The notes under the pieces are model-generated. The model was not told the origin of the DNA. It made no database searches and saw only the letters and a program-made list of their open reading frames with translations. Below are positions 33,663 to 42,863 of a DNA stretch of 64,000 nt, one piece after another; the first letter of the stretch is position 1; each line of letters opens with the position of its first letter. Location of the stretch: NCBI RefSeq assembly GCF_023702675.1, contig NZ_CP098478.1:1922001-1986000 (forward strand), given 5' to 3'. The position numbers and the translations under genes are program-made. This DNA is from Acinetobacter sp. C26M (GTDB lineage Bacteria > Pseudomonadota > Gammaproteobacteria > Pseudomonadales > Moraxellaceae).

Positions 33663-34262
33663 ATGATGAATGCAGCAACAGAGCAAATGATTGCCAATAG
33701 CCTTTCTCAGCGTTTAAAGCAAGAAACAGCGGCAGAACATGAGCGCATGCACCAGCTGATGGCGCAAGCAGACGTATTTTCGAGCAAGGAGAAATATGGC
33801 CAATTTACCTTGTCCCAATATTATTTTCAGCAAGAAATTGAGCATCTTTTTGAACAAGAAGGAGTTGCAGGACTGATTCCTGATTTAGGGATTCGAGGTC
33901 GTTCTCAACAAGCTCTTGAGGATTTACAGGACTTGGGCATCCAACCCGCAGGTCAGGTATTACAAAGTGCCGAGGTTAGACTGCCCGAAGCACTTGGCTG
34001 GATCTATGTTTCTGAAGGTTCAACTTTAGGTGCGGCATTTCTGTTTAAACAAGCGCAAAAGCAGTTAGGTTTCTCTGAAACTTTTGCAGCTCGTAATCTA
34101 GCGGCATATCCAGAAGGCCGAGCAAAAGTGTGGAAACGCTTTGTTGAGGCACTTGATGAAGCTGCCTTTGACCAAGTACTGCAAGATCGTGTTGTACAAG
34201 GTGCCCTCGATGCATTTGACTATTTTGGTAAAGCATTAATCCAGATCGATGAGTTGAAATAA
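33663..34262 (+). CDS. hemO: Biliverdin-producing heme oxygenase (HemO/BphO type)
   Basis: A 199-residue soluble all-helical protein. The proximal haem ligand His is in the motif TAAEHERMHQLMAQ (residues about 21-34), and EALGWIYVSEGSTLGAAFLF (residues about 105-125) is the distal helix with its Gly-rich bend. It cleaves haem to biliverdin, CO and iron. The start follows TAGGAG. It is the intracellular end of the haem uptake pathway encoded upstream. Confidence 0.9.
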   Translation: MMNAATEQMIANSLSQRLKQETAAEHERMHQLMAQADVFSSKEKYGQFTLSQYYFQQEIEHLFEQEGVAGLIPDLGIRGRSQQALEDLQDLGIQPAGQVLQSAEVRLPEALGWIYVSEGSTLGAAFLFKQAQKQLGFSETFAARNLAAYPEGRAKVWKRFVEALDEAAFDQVLQDRVVQGALDAFDYFGKALIQIDELK

Positions 34263-34287
34263 GCAAGTGGATTGAGCATCACTAGGT

Positions 34288-34734
34288 ATGGAGAATATTG
34301 ATCGCATGAATAATGATGTGAAAACAGATATTTTGTCACAACCGCCACAGCCAGCAAGTAAATTAGCACGCTCAGTGTGGTGGCGATTCTTATTTATCTG
34401 CCTCGCCTGGTTATGTATTGGACTCGGCATACTTGGAGTTTTTATTCCAGGTCTGCCGACTGTTGATTTTATTTTGCTGGCAGTATTCTTTGCAGCCAGA
34501 GGCTCTGAAAAGCTACATCAATGGTTTCTTAATCATCGCTTGATTGGACCGATCATTCAAGAGTGGCAAGAAAACCGACGTATTCCAAAGAAAGCAAAAT
34601 ATCTCTCTACTGTAAGTATGAGCATTGCAGCAGGTATTATGATTTGGACTACTCCACATCCGTGGGTCGTTTATCCTCTTGTGGCATGTATGGCAGCTGT
34701 ATTGATCTGGATGTGGATGAGAGATAAAACTTGA
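34288..34734 (+). CDS. DUF454 (YbaN-like) inner-membrane protein
   Basis: A 148-residue membrane protein with the DUF454 motif LCIGLGILGVFIPGLPTVDFILLAVFFAARGSEKLHQWFLNHRLIGPIIQEW and a C-terminal pair of helices. An internal ATG at 34306 has a GGAG site at longer spacing, so the start is uncertain by six codons. It follows hemO by 25 bases and may be the last gene of the haem operon; DUF454 proteins are common beside heme oxygenases. Confidence 0.85.
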   Translation: MENIDRMNNDVKTDILSQPPQPASKLARSVWWRFLFICLAWLCIGLGILGVFIPGLPTVDFILLAVFFAARGSEKLHQWFLNHRLIGPIIQEWQENRRIPKKAKYLSTVSMSIAAGIMIWTTPHPWVVYPLVACMAAVLIWMWMRDKT

Positions 34735-34838
34735 TAGAGCACGATAACGATTATTGAGCAGGTCTCAACGGCTTGCTCTTTTATCTATCGGTATAATAAA
34801 ATTATTTCACTATTTGCTTCGGTTGTAAGATTGCTCAG

Positions 34839-35513
34839 ATGTATAAGGCTATATTCTTTGATATTGACGATACTTTACTTGATTTTAGCGTAGCCAACCG
34901 CTCAGCATTTATTCAATCTTTTGCTGAATTTAATCTGGATCATGATGATTCAACTTATTCGACCTATAAAGCCATTAATCATCATTTATGGGAAAAGCAG
35001 AAGTTAGGTCAGATTACCGTACAAGATGTTATTAATAATCGATTTAAAGAATTATTTCAGGCATTGCAGCTTGAGCTTAATCATGATCATTTCCGTGATA
35101 CCTTTCAGGGAAATTTAGCCAAAGAGCATACCCTTGAGGATGGGGCAACTGAAGCAATTCAATACCTGAGCCAAAAATATAAGCTGTTTGCTGCATCCAA
35201 CAGCATTCTGAGTCAACAAAAAGCACGTTTAGGCTTAGCAGGCTTATTGCCACATTTCTCTGATTTATATATTTCAGACGATATTGGCTATGAAAAACCA
35301 GATCAGCGTTTTTTTGAAACCTGTTTGCATAGAAGCCAGATTGCGAAAGAAGAAGTCCTGTTCATTGGGGATAGCCTTGAAGCGGATATGAAAGGTGCTG
35401 CATCTTGTCAGATCTCGACCTGTTGGTATAACCCAAACAATTTACCCAATCAGTTGCAATTAAATATCACACACACCATTCAACATTTATCTGATTTAAC
35501 TAAAATTTTATGA
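34839..35513 (+). CDS. yjjG: HAD-family hydrolase, YjjG-like nucleotidase
   Basis: A 224-residue HAD phosphatase: FFDIDDTLLDF (catalytic Asp pair), a cap domain to about residue 95, SNSILSQQKARL, ISDDIGYEKPDQRFFETCL (Lys motif) and LFIGDSLEADMKGA. YjjG-like enzymes dephosphorylate dUMP/dTMP and noncanonical pyrimidine nucleotides. Its end overlaps by 6 bases the end of the opposing membrane-protein gene. Confidence 0.83.
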   Translation: MYKAIFFDIDDTLLDFSVANRSAFIQSFAEFNLDHDDSTYSTYKAINHHLWEKQKLGQITVQDVINNRFKELFQALQLELNHDHFRDTFQGNLAKEHTLEDGATEAIQYLSQKYKLFAASNSILSQQKARLGLAGLLPHFSDLYISDDIGYEKPDQRFFETCLHRSQIAKEEVLFIGDSLEADMKGAASCQISTCWYNPNNLPNQLQLNITHTIQHLSDLTKIL

Positions 35514-35942
35514 ACAGGGCTTACTCTGTTTTTGATCTGATTTAGAATTAATTAAAATCAGCCAGTAACAGATCGCTGGAATAAGCGCGATAAACAAGGA
35601 AAAAATATCCGCATAGACTAGCCACAATTGCTTTGGGAGTTGGCCTGTATGAGCCCAAGCTAAAAGAATGAAAAAAGGTGCCGCAACGATGAATGAGCTT
35701 AAGCAGATTGTCAGAAAATTCAGATACTGATAGCGGTTTAAAACAAGCGAGAACAAGAATGAAAATGGAACGGTTAAAAGGCAATAAGCCAAATAAACCA
35801 AAAGATGCCCAACAATAACTGCAAATATTGAACCGAATTTAAACTGATTGTTCATGAGAATAAATAGCATAGCCATAAAGCAGAGTAAGGGAATTGGAGC
35901 CAATAATAGCGATTTAAAAATGATCTTTTTCTTATATTTCAA
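35508..35942 (-). CDS. Four-helix membrane protein of unknown function
   Basis: A 144-residue protein with four hydrophobic helices (PIPLLCFMAMLFILM, FAVIVGHLLVYLAYCLLTVPFSF, LTICLSSFIVAAPFFILLAW, IFSLFIALIPAICYWLILI) and basic ends. I do not recognise the family. It is convergent with the HAD gene, with overlapping ends. Confidence 0.65.
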   Translation of the reverse strand: MKYKKKIIFKSLLLAPIPLLCFMAMLFILMNNQFKFGSIFAVIVGHLLVYLAYCLLTVPFSFLFSLVLNRYQYLNFLTICLSSFIVAAPFFILLAWAHTGQLPKQLWLVYADIFSLFIALIPAICYWLILINSKSDQKQSKPCS

Positions 35943-36105
35943 ATGAGACTCCTCAAGTTATTTTAATTACGAATTGCATAATTTTAATACATATTGCGTA
36001 AATATAGCTGCTCTGCTAGTCTTTTTAGCGACTTTAAAGGATATTTAAATCTATATTTGGCATTTTAGATAGATAAACTGGAAGAATCAAAAAGGGAAGA
36101 TAACA

Positions 36106-37368
36106 ATGTTAAAAGAGACCAATATAGAGGCAGGTGCTTCAAAACAAGCAATCGTGATTACACTCATCCTATGTTTCATTTTTGCCATTATTGAAGGATT
36201 TGATCTGCAATCTATGGGTGTTGCTGCACCGCGGATGAAAGCAGAAATGTTGTTAAACAGTGCCGAGATGGGTTGGGTGTTCAGTGCCGCGGTTCTAGGC
36301 ACATTACCCGGTGCACTGATCGCTGGGCGAATTGCAGATTCGATTGGGCGCAAAAAAGTATTTATCACTTCGATTGCAATTTTTGGCTTGATGTCGTTAC
36401 TGACTCCATTTACCAAAGATTTGAACTCCTTACTATTCGTTCGCTTTCTGACGGGTCTAGGCATGGGTGGGGCGTTGCCCATTGTCATTACCATGGTTTC
36501 TGAAGCAGTACCTGAAAAGTATAAAGCCACAGCTGTCAGTGCGATGTATTGTGGTATGCCGATTGGCGGTGTTTTGACATCCGTGGTTGCTTTATCTCTG
36601 ACAGCAGATCATGAATGGCGGCATATCTTTTACATTGGCGGGATTGCACCTCTAATTCTGGTTCCTATTCTTATTTTATTTTTACCTGAATCAAAAGCTT
36701 ATTTGAATAAAACGGCTCAAGTCAGAACACAAAAGCAAAGTGTATTGAATGTACTTTTTGCCAAACCACGTGTGGTGGTGACTTCCACGCTTTGGCTCAG
36801 TTTTTTTGGTACTTTGCTGGTTTTAGCATTGTTCCAAAACTGGTTGCCGACCTTAATCTCGGGACTGGGACTCAATAAGCAACAGGCCAGTTATATTCAG
36901 ATTGGCTTTAATTTGGGTGGTTCTATCGGTGTATTGATTTTAGGTTTGATGTTGGATCGACTGAATAAATTCTTTATCGTTGCAAGTGTTTATGCAGGCA
37001 TTTTGGTTTCATTGATTGGTCTGGCTTATTCCAATAGCGCGTCGAGTTTTATTTTGTTTGCTACATGTTGTGGGATGTTCGTGATTGGTTGCCAGTCAAT
37101 TTTATACACCTTGGCAGCCAAATATTATCCTACTGAAATGCGGGGAACGGGAGTCGGGGCTGCTGTTGCTGTAGGACGCTTAGGTGCTTTTTCAGGGCCT
37201 TTAGTGGCAGGCTATCTACTCGGAACAGGGCAAAGTGAGATTGTTGTAATTGCCTCTAGTATTCCTATGATCTTATTGGCAGCAATCTCGGCATTAATTT
37301 TACTACGCAAGCCAGAGCATTCAATTACTCGGAAAGAACCTTTAGGCACGGTGACATCTTCACTTTAA
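36106..37368 (+). CDS. MFS transporter, aromatic acid:H+ symporter (AAHS) family
   Basis: A 420-residue 12-helix carrier. Helix 1 has GFDLQSMGVAAPRM, the AAHS pattern with the Asp needed for aromatic acids. GRIADSIGRKKVF is the MFS loop 2-3 motif, and EMRGTGVGAAVAVGRLGAFSGPLVAG is the loop 10-11 motif. It probably imports a hydroxybenzoate-type compound; no catabolic genes sit beside it, so the substrate is open. The start follows AAGGGAAGAT. Confidence 0.87.
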   Translation: MLKETNIEAGASKQAIVITLILCFIFAIIEGFDLQSMGVAAPRMKAEMLLNSAEMGWVFSAAVLGTLPGALIAGRIADSIGRKKVFITSIAIFGLMSLLTPFTKDLNSLLFVRFLTGLGMGGALPIVITMVSEAVPEKYKATAVSAMYCGMPIGGVLTSVVALSLTADHEWRHIFYIGGIAPLILVPILILFLPESKAYLNKTAQVRTQKQSVLNVLFAKPRVVVTSTLWLSFFGTLLVLALFQNWLPTLISGLGLNKQQASYIQIGFNLGGSIGVLILGLMLDRLNKFFIVASVYAGILVSLIGLAYSNSASSFILFATCCGMFVIGCQSILYTLAAKYYPTEMRGTGVGAAVAVGRLGAFSGPLVAGYLLGTGQSEIVVIASSIPMILLAAISALILLRKPEHSITRKEPLGTVTSSL

Positions 37369-37380
37369 ACATAGCATAAA

Positions 37381-37409
37381 CCTTGACGGTATAAAGTAAA
37401 CCGTCAAGG
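37381..37409 (-). terminator. Shared hairpin between the MFS and SRPBCC genes
   Basis: CCTTGACGGT and its complement form a perfect 10-bp stem with a 9-base loop between convergent genes. On the minus strand it is followed by TTTA; the U tract is short on both sides. Confidence 0.6.
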
Positions 37410-37426
37410 AAAGTACCTAAACAGCA

Positions 37427-37858
37427 TTAAAATTTCAATTTTTTCAGACCACGGTTGATACCGTTTTGTAGTGCCGCCTTAATAATTGGACCAATCAAAG
37501 GAACACGGCCTTTAAAGCTAATGGTGTAATCCAGTCGAGTGCGATCACCGCCTAGATCAGTAAATTTCATAACACCACGATGCGCTTTAATTGGACTAAT
37601 ACCACTGGTAATCGCATATTCAATTAATTCATTTTCTTGGTAAACCAAGTTGGTTTCAACAAATGAAGGTGCTAAAGGAATCGAAAGTTTACGCGCAGAG
37701 CCCACGCCATTTCGAGCATCTTTACCATTATTAATGCGGGTGATTTTTGCAGGTGCAAAAATCTTGTTGAGATTTTCATGTTCACTGAGAACTGCAAAGA
37801 CCTTATCTATCGGTGCATTGAATTCTTGTATTATCTTGACCTGTTGTGTTTTTAACAT
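37427..37858 (-). CDS. SRPBCC-family (START-like) protein
   Basis: A 143-residue polyketide-cyclase/SRPBCC fold protein: IIQEFNAPIDKVFAVLSEHENLNKIFAPAKITR, GVGSARKLSIPL, IEYAITSGISPIKAHRGVMKFTDLGGDRTRLDYTISFKGRVP. It binds a hydrophobic ligand in family members; the ligand is unknown. Single gene. Confidence 0.82.
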   Translation of the reverse strand: MLKTQQVKIIQEFNAPIDKVFAVLSEHENLNKIFAPAKITRINNGKDARNGVGSARKLSIPLAPSFVETNLVYQENELIEYAITSGISPIKAHRGVMKFTDLGGDRTRLDYTISFKGRVPLIGPIIKAALQNGINRGLKKLKF

Positions 37859-38021
37859 ATTGGAACCCTTCCAAATAAATTGACATAGTGTATTGTCAGT
37901 ATCTGGATGTTAGCATGCTTTATGTGCCTCCTGAATTCTCCTTTGTCGGAAATTCGCATGCTTTTTTATACAACTCCGTCATGTCGATTTTCAGATTGAG
38001 CATGATACAAAAGATCTTATT

Positions 38022-39053
38022 CTAGTTGATTATTCGCTTTTGGAATTGGCTTGGCGCGATGCCTGTCCAGCGTTTATAAGCTTGGGAAAACGTAGATAAA
38101 TCAGAGAAACCTAGATGTTCTGCGACCTGTGTTAGCGTTAGATTTCCTGATAGAAGGTCATTGGCACGCTGATGTAATGCTTCATTTTGAATCTGCCTAA
38201 AGGTGGTATTTTCTTCTTGTAAGCGTCTTTTTAACGTCCTTTCACTACTATGTAATCGATCTGCGATATGATTAAGCTTGAGTAATGTGCCTGTCGGGGC
38301 ATTCATTAGAAAGTCACGAACGATCATGGTCGTCGTTAAGGTGGTATGACGCTGACGAATCAGCTCCTTACATAAGCGTTCACACATCGCTGCCGTGTTC
38401 GGATTCGCATGAGGCATTTGCGTGTTTAATTGAGCTGCATTGAACTTTAAGACATTGTTTTTTTGATTAAATATAATCGCTGTCCCTAGATATTGTTCAG
38501 GGAGCTGTAAGAATAAATGTTGCGGTGCTGAATATTGTAGATGAAACGCATCCAACTGAAATGAATCTTCATAAATATCCCGGATAACTCTTGCAGTTGC
38601 AGCCATTGCCCGTTCAACCACAAAGCGTTGCAAGGCGCTAGTGAGACCAGCAGGTTCAGTAAAGCTGATGATGCATTGTGGATTTTCTTGATGAAAATTA
38701 ATCTTAACAAAGGTATAGGTGAGTGGCAGGTAGTGTTGTACCAGTTTCATGGCATCTAAGCCTGTGGCACTGCTCATTAGGGCATAACCTAAAATGCCAT
38801 ATGTCGTAAGCTGGTGCTTAAAGCCAGCCAATAAGCCCAAACCTGCTGTATGAGGTGATAATAATTCAATAAGATGATTGATGACACTGATCTCTTCATC
38901 TGGTGTGACAACACCATTGACATCATTTAATCTGCTTAGATTCAGTCCCGTTCCTGTCAATACGTTGTGTGGTGTGATGCCGAGTTGTTCACCTAACTCG
39001 ATTAATAACTGCACACTTGATGGTGCTCTGAGGTAGTCTTGGAACTCAAACAC
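38022..39053 (-). CDS. AraC-family transcriptional regulator
   Basis: A 343-residue regulator. The N-terminal Arabinose_bd-like domain (LLIELGEQLGITPHNVLTGTGLNLSRLND, LTTYGILGYALMSSATGLDAMKLVQHYLPLT) is followed by a C-terminal HTH pair (IADRLHSSERTLKRRLQEENTTFRQI, LTLTQVAEHLGFSDLSTFSQAYKRWTGIAPSQF). It is divergent from the hydrolase gene at 39156, the likely target, as seen in OruR/ArgR-like hydrolase regulators. Confidence 0.87.
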   Translation of the reverse strand: MFEFQDYLRAPSSVQLLIELGEQLGITPHNVLTGTGLNLSRLNDVNGVVTPDEEISVINHLIELLSPHTAGLGLLAGFKHQLTTYGILGYALMSSATGLDAMKLVQHYLPLTYTFVKINFHQENPQCIISFTEPAGLTSALQRFVVERAMAATARVIRDIYEDSFQLDAFHLQYSAPQHLFLQLPEQYLGTAIIFNQKNNVLKFNAAQLNTQMPHANPNTAAMCERLCKELIRQRHTTLTTTMIVRDFLMNAPTGTLLKLNHIADRLHSSERTLKRRLQEENTTFRQIQNEALHQRANDLLSGNLTLTQVAEHLGFSDLSTFSQAYKRWTGIAPSQFQKRIIN

Positions 39054-39155
39054 TGATTGGCCTAAAAACTAAAACTGATGTCCCAATCTAGCATGGTTGA
39101 TTTAAATCCTGAAGCCTAATATTTGTTTATTCGATATGAATGTGTAAGGCAAAAC

Positions 39156-40232
39156 ATGAATACAGTTCAGCAGAAGAATTCAGCCATTAGAGTGTCTAAG
39201 TTTCTCAACAAACTCGGTATTACTACACTAATGGCATGTGCAATCAGTACGACATCCGCAAAAGAAATAAAAGTTGGAGACTCAAACATGGGCTATGAAA
39301 ATCAAATTGCTTGGCAGCAAATCGAACAATTTCTTCCTCAACAATTCCATATTCCAAAAGATCAATTACCGAAGGAAGAATGGTGGGCATGGAAAGGTAA
39401 TAATGTCCATTTAGATACTTATCGGAATCCGAATGCAAAAATTAAAGTCATTCTATTTCATGGTGTGGGTACCAATGGTCGTCAAATGTCGATGATTTTG
39501 GGTAAACCATTGGCTGACCGAGGTTATGAAACGATTGCTGTTGATATGCCAGGTTATGGTATGACTCAAGTCGGTAAAGGAAATGTGATCCGATATGATG
39601 ATTGGGTACAGGCAGGAAGTGACTTGATTGATCTAGAATTGACCAAAGATAATCGCCCAATTGTACTTTATGGTTTGAGTGCTGGTGGAATGCTAACTTA
39701 CCATGTGGCGGCCAAGAATAAAAAAGTAAAGGCAATTGTAGGAATGACCTTTCTTGATACAAGCGATCAAGTAGTGAAAGATACAGTTGCGAGTAATTTG
39801 TTCATGAGCCGTGTCGGAACACCGATTACTCATTGGACAGCGAAAACACCTTTGGCATCGATGCGGGTTCCGATGAGTTGGGCCAGCAAAATGAGCACTT
39901 TGGTGAATAATAAAGAGGCTTTAAAAGTGTTTATGAAGGATAAAACCTCGGCTGGGAACTCCGTTTCTCTGACATTTTTAGACTCTTATATTCACTATAA
40001 ACCCGAGGTGGTAGCAGAAGATTTTGATGTGAGTCCAATTTTATTGACTCAACCTGCCCAAGACCGTTGGACACCGCTTGATTTAAGTACGCCATTTTTG
40101 AGCCGTATCCATAAAGTGCCTGTTAAAACCGTGATGTTAGAAAATGCAGGGCATTATCCTTTAGAACAGCCAGGACTAACCCAAATGGTCGATGCGATTG
40201 ATCAGTTTTACCAAACCACGGTTAACAAATAG
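39156..40232 (+). CDS. Exported alpha/beta hydrolase
   Basis: A 358-residue hydrolase from ATG 39156 (GTAAGG site; an upstream TTG extension is unlikely). A signal peptide (LGITTLMACAISTTSA) comes first. The oxyanion region is ILFHGVGTNGRQMS, the nucleophile elbow YGLSAGGML, the acid near QPAQDRWTPLD and the His in NAGHYPLEQPG. It is divergent from an AraC gene. Likely a periplasmic or outer-envelope esterase/lipase-like enzyme. Confidence 0.82.
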   Translation: MNTVQQKNSAIRVSKFLNKLGITTLMACAISTTSAKEIKVGDSNMGYENQIAWQQIEQFLPQQFHIPKDQLPKEEWWAWKGNNVHLDTYRNPNAKIKVILFHGVGTNGRQMSMILGKPLADRGYETIAVDMPGYGMTQVGKGNVIRYDDWVQAGSDLIDLELTKDNRPIVLYGLSAGGMLTYHVAAKNKKVKAIVGMTFLDTSDQVVKDTVASNLFMSRVGTPITHWTAKTPLASMRVPMSWASKMSTLVNNKEALKVFMKDKTSAGNSVSLTFLDSYIHYKPEVVAEDFDVSPILLTQPAQDRWTPLDLSTPFLSRIHKVPVKTVMLENAGHYPLEQPGLTQMVDAIDQFYQTTVNK

Positions 40233-40247
40233 AAATAGGTGACACCT

Positions 40248-40279
40248 AAAAAAGACTATACCTCGGTATAGTCTTTTTT
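40248..40279. terminator. Bidirectional terminator between hydrolase and cyd operon
   Basis: AAAAAAGACTATACC and its complement are separated by two bases, giving a stem of about 13 bp with A/T runs on both sides. It serves both the hydrolase (+) and the cyd operon (-). Confidence 0.9.
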
Positions 40280-40301
40280 ATGAAAGCAAAGAAAACTCAG
40301 T

Positions 40302-40409
40302 TTAGTAAGCGAGTTTTAACAATACTCGAAAGAACATTGCAATCGCCAATAAACCTAAAAATCCAGCGAGCCAAAGTACGATAAACCATTGTGTTTTAGA
40401 TAGTTTCAT
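40302..40409 (-). CDS. Small cytochrome bd subunit, DUF2474/CydX-like
   Basis: A 35-residue ORF too short for routine calling: ATG at 40407-40409 after AGGAGG at seven bases, stop at 40302. It has a Lys-rich N-terminus with TQWFIVLWLAGFLGLLAIAM as the single helix and ends RVLLKLAY. This W-x4-W-x3-G pattern is that of DUF2474 peptides encoded after cyanide-insensitive cydAB. It starts 11 bases after cydB and likely stabilises the oxidase. Confidence 0.82.
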   Translation of the reverse strand: MKLSKTQWFIVLWLAGFLGLLAIAMFFRVLLKLAY

Positions 40410-40420
40410 TACACTGCCTC

Positions 40421-41425
40421 CTAGTGATAACCCGTATCTCCAACCCGTACTTTATCTCTAAACACCCAGTACGACAGGATGGTATAGCCGATAATGATTG
40501 GGATTAGAATCACTGCACCGACCAAGGCAAACTTCTGACTAGAATGTGGTGCAGCAGCTTCCCAAATCGTGACCGATGGTGGAATGATATTCGGCCAGAG
40601 GCTGATTACAAAACCAGTAAACGCCAAGAATACTAAGGCTAAGGTAAAGATAAAGGGTTTAAAGTCTTGACGTTGTTTACATGCTTTTAAAATCAAGAAT
40701 GTAAATAGCAGTACCAAAACTGGTACAGGGCTAAAATACAGCAGATTCGGCAAGGCAAACCAACGCGCTGCAATTTCAGGATGGGTCAGTGGTGTGTATA
40801 AACTAACGCCCGCAAAGACCACAAACAAAACAATGATCAGTTTAGGCATCAGTGCATACATTTGATCTTGTAGTTCATGATCGGTTTTCATAATCAACCA
40901 GCCACAACCGAGCGCTGCATACATGGCAACTACACCCAACCCCGTAAATAAGGCGAAAGGAGTGAACCAATCTAAACCTGAACCTGAGAAAATACCATTG
41001 GTGGTTTGGATGCCTTGAATATAAGCGCCTAAAATCACGCCTTGCAGGAAGCTGGATAGAATTGAACCCCAGATAAAGGCTTGATCCCATAAATGCTTGG
41101 TGCGATTGGCCTTAAAACGGAATTCAAAGGCAACACCACGAAAAATTAGGGCAATCACCATTAAGGTAATCGGCATATATAAGGCTGAAAGAACGGTTGA
41201 ATAGACCAATGGGAAGGCCGCAAACAAGCCTGCACCACCGAGTACCATCCATGTTTCATTACCATCCCACACGGGTGCAACGGTATTCATCATCACATCA
41301 CGTTCTTCGCGACTTTTGATGAATGGAAACAGAATTCCGATCCCGAGATCAAAACCATCCAGAATGACATAAATCAATACACCGAGACCGATAATGCCGA
41401 CCCAAATCAGAGATAAATCAATCAT
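40421..41425 (-). CDS. cydB: Cytochrome bd-type oxidase subunit II
   Basis: A 334-residue polytopic membrane protein from ATG 41425 (AGAGGAG site). Signatures: LIWVGIIGLGVLIYVILDGFDLGIGILFPF, MMNTVAPVWDGNETWMVLGGAGLFAAFPLVY and a C-terminal SLWPNIIPPSVTIWEAAAPHSSQKF. With CydA it forms the quinol oxidase that reduces O2 to water. It overlaps cydA by 8 bases. Its 334-residue length, as in CioB, is shorter than E. coli CydB. Confidence 0.92.
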   Translation of the reverse strand: MIDLSLIWVGIIGLGVLIYVILDGFDLGIGILFPFIKSREERDVMMNTVAPVWDGNETWMVLGGAGLFAAFPLVYSTVLSALYMPITLMVIALIFRGVAFEFRFKANRTKHLWDQAFIWGSILSSFLQGVILGAYIQGIQTTNGIFSGSGLDWFTPFALFTGLGVVAMYAALGCGWLIMKTDHELQDQMYALMPKLIIVLFVVFAGVSLYTPLTHPEIAARWFALPNLLYFSPVPVLVLLFTFLILKACKQRQDFKPFIFTLALVFLAFTGFVISLWPNIIPPSVTIWEAAAPHSSQKFALVGAVILIPIIIGYTILSYWVFRDKVRVGDTGYH

Positions 41426-42863
41426 GGTGTTTCTCCTCTTTGGTCTGGTCTTGTTTGTCAATGCTTTCATCGACCGCACTTAAAGGACGCATAGGGGTTT
41501 TAAAATGTCCATGGCCTGCTGGCTCAAGATCAACAGCCTCAACAAATTGCGGGCCTTTATGCATCAGTTTCAGCATGTAATAGATCCCGATGCCAAATAC
41601 AACACAGTACACCACCACAAAAATAATCAGGGTGAGACCAACTTGTTCGGCTGAAACAGGGGAAAGAGCATCTTTAGTCCGCATCACGCCATACACCACC
41701 CAAGGTTGACGACCAACTTCGGTGGTAAACCAACCTGCCAGTACAGCTATAAACCCTGATGGCCCCATGACTAAAGCAAAGCGATGAAACCATTTACTTT
41801 CAAACAGCTTACCTGTTTTTCTGAGCCAAGCACCTGTGAAGGCAAGTAAAACCATGAGCATACCTAAGCCAACCATGACACGGAAACTCCAGAATACAAT
41901 GGTTGAGTTTGGTCGATCTTCTGGGGCAAAGTCTTTTAAGCCTTTGACTGTACCATTCATAGAGTGAGTCAAGATCAGACTGCCTAAATTTGGAATCGCG
42001 ATTGCGTATTTGGTACGTTCTTCTTGCATATCAGGAACACCAAATAAGTACAGTGGCATACCTTCGTCATAATTGGTTTCCCAATGACCTTCCATTGCGG
42101 CAAGTTTTGCAGGTTGATGTTCCAAAGTATTTAGACCATGTGCATCACCAACAAATACCTGTAAAGGTGCCAAGACAAGAATGAGCCACATCGCCATAGA
42201 GAATGAGGTCTTGACCAAGGCATCACGGCGGCCTTTGAGTAAATGCCATGCAGCTGTTGCAGCAACCAATAGTGCAGCAACCATAAATGCTGCTATCGCC
42301 ATATGCACCAGTCGGTATGGGAAAGAAGGATTAAAGACGATCGCCCACCAATCGGTTGGCACAATAATGCCATTTTCAATGCTAAAACCTTGAGGTGTTT
42401 GCATCCAACTGTTGGAGGAAAGAATCCAGAACATGGAGATACAAGTACCAATCGCAACCATTAAGGTGGCAAAGAAATGGGCCTTGGGACTGACACGTCC
42501 CCAACCAAACAGCATGATGCCCAAGAAGCCGGCTTCTAAGAAAAATGCACTCAATACCTCATAGGTGAGTAGAGGCCCTGTAACACTTCCAGCAATACGG
42601 GAGAATTCACTCCAGTTAGTACCAAACTGGTAACTCATCACCACGCCTGAAACCACGCCCATACCAAAGGCAACTGCAAAGATTTTAACCCAATACTTAA
42701 ACAGGTCTTTATAAATTGGATCTTTAGTCCGTAACCAACGCCATTCTAAAACCGCCAAGAAGCTGGCCAATCCGATGGAGATGGCAGGAAAAATAATATG
42801 AAAAGAAACAGTAAAGGCAAATTGTATTCGTGCCAGTTCGAGAGCAGTAAACCCTAAAGTCAT
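41418..42863 (-). CDS. cydA: Cytochrome bd-type oxidase subunit I (CIO type)
   Basis: A 481-residue quinol oxidase subunit with haem sites: H22 (VSFHIIFPAISIG), the GRQPWVVYGVMRT motif and about nine helices. The Q-loop is short and total length is below E. coli CydA (522), as in the cyanide-insensitive (CioA) class. The DUF2474-type small gene downstream supports that class. CIO oxidases give resistance to cyanide, NO and sulfide. A 30-codon ORF overlaps its start. Confidence 0.92.
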   Translation of the reverse strand: MTLGFTALELARIQFAFTVSFHIIFPAISIGLASFLAVLEWRWLRTKDPIYKDLFKYWVKIFAVAFGMGVVSGVVMSYQFGTNWSEFSRIAGSVTGPLLTYEVLSAFFLEAGFLGIMLFGWGRVSPKAHFFATLMVAIGTCISMFWILSSNSWMQTPQGFSIENGIIVPTDWWAIVFNPSFPYRLVHMAIAAFMVAALLVAATAAWHLLKGRRDALVKTSFSMAMWLILVLAPLQVFVGDAHGLNTLEHQPAKLAAMEGHWETNYDEGMPLYLFGVPDMQEERTKYAIAIPNLGSLILTHSMNGTVKGLKDFAPEDRPNSTIVFWSFRVMVGLGMLMVLLAFTGAWLRKTGKLFESKWFHRFALVMGPSGFIAVLAGWFTTEVGRQPWVVYGVMRTKDALSPVSAEQVGLTLIIFVVVYCVVFGIGIYYMLKLMHKGPQFVEAVDLEPAGHGHFKTPMRPLSAVDESIDKQDQTKEEKHHD

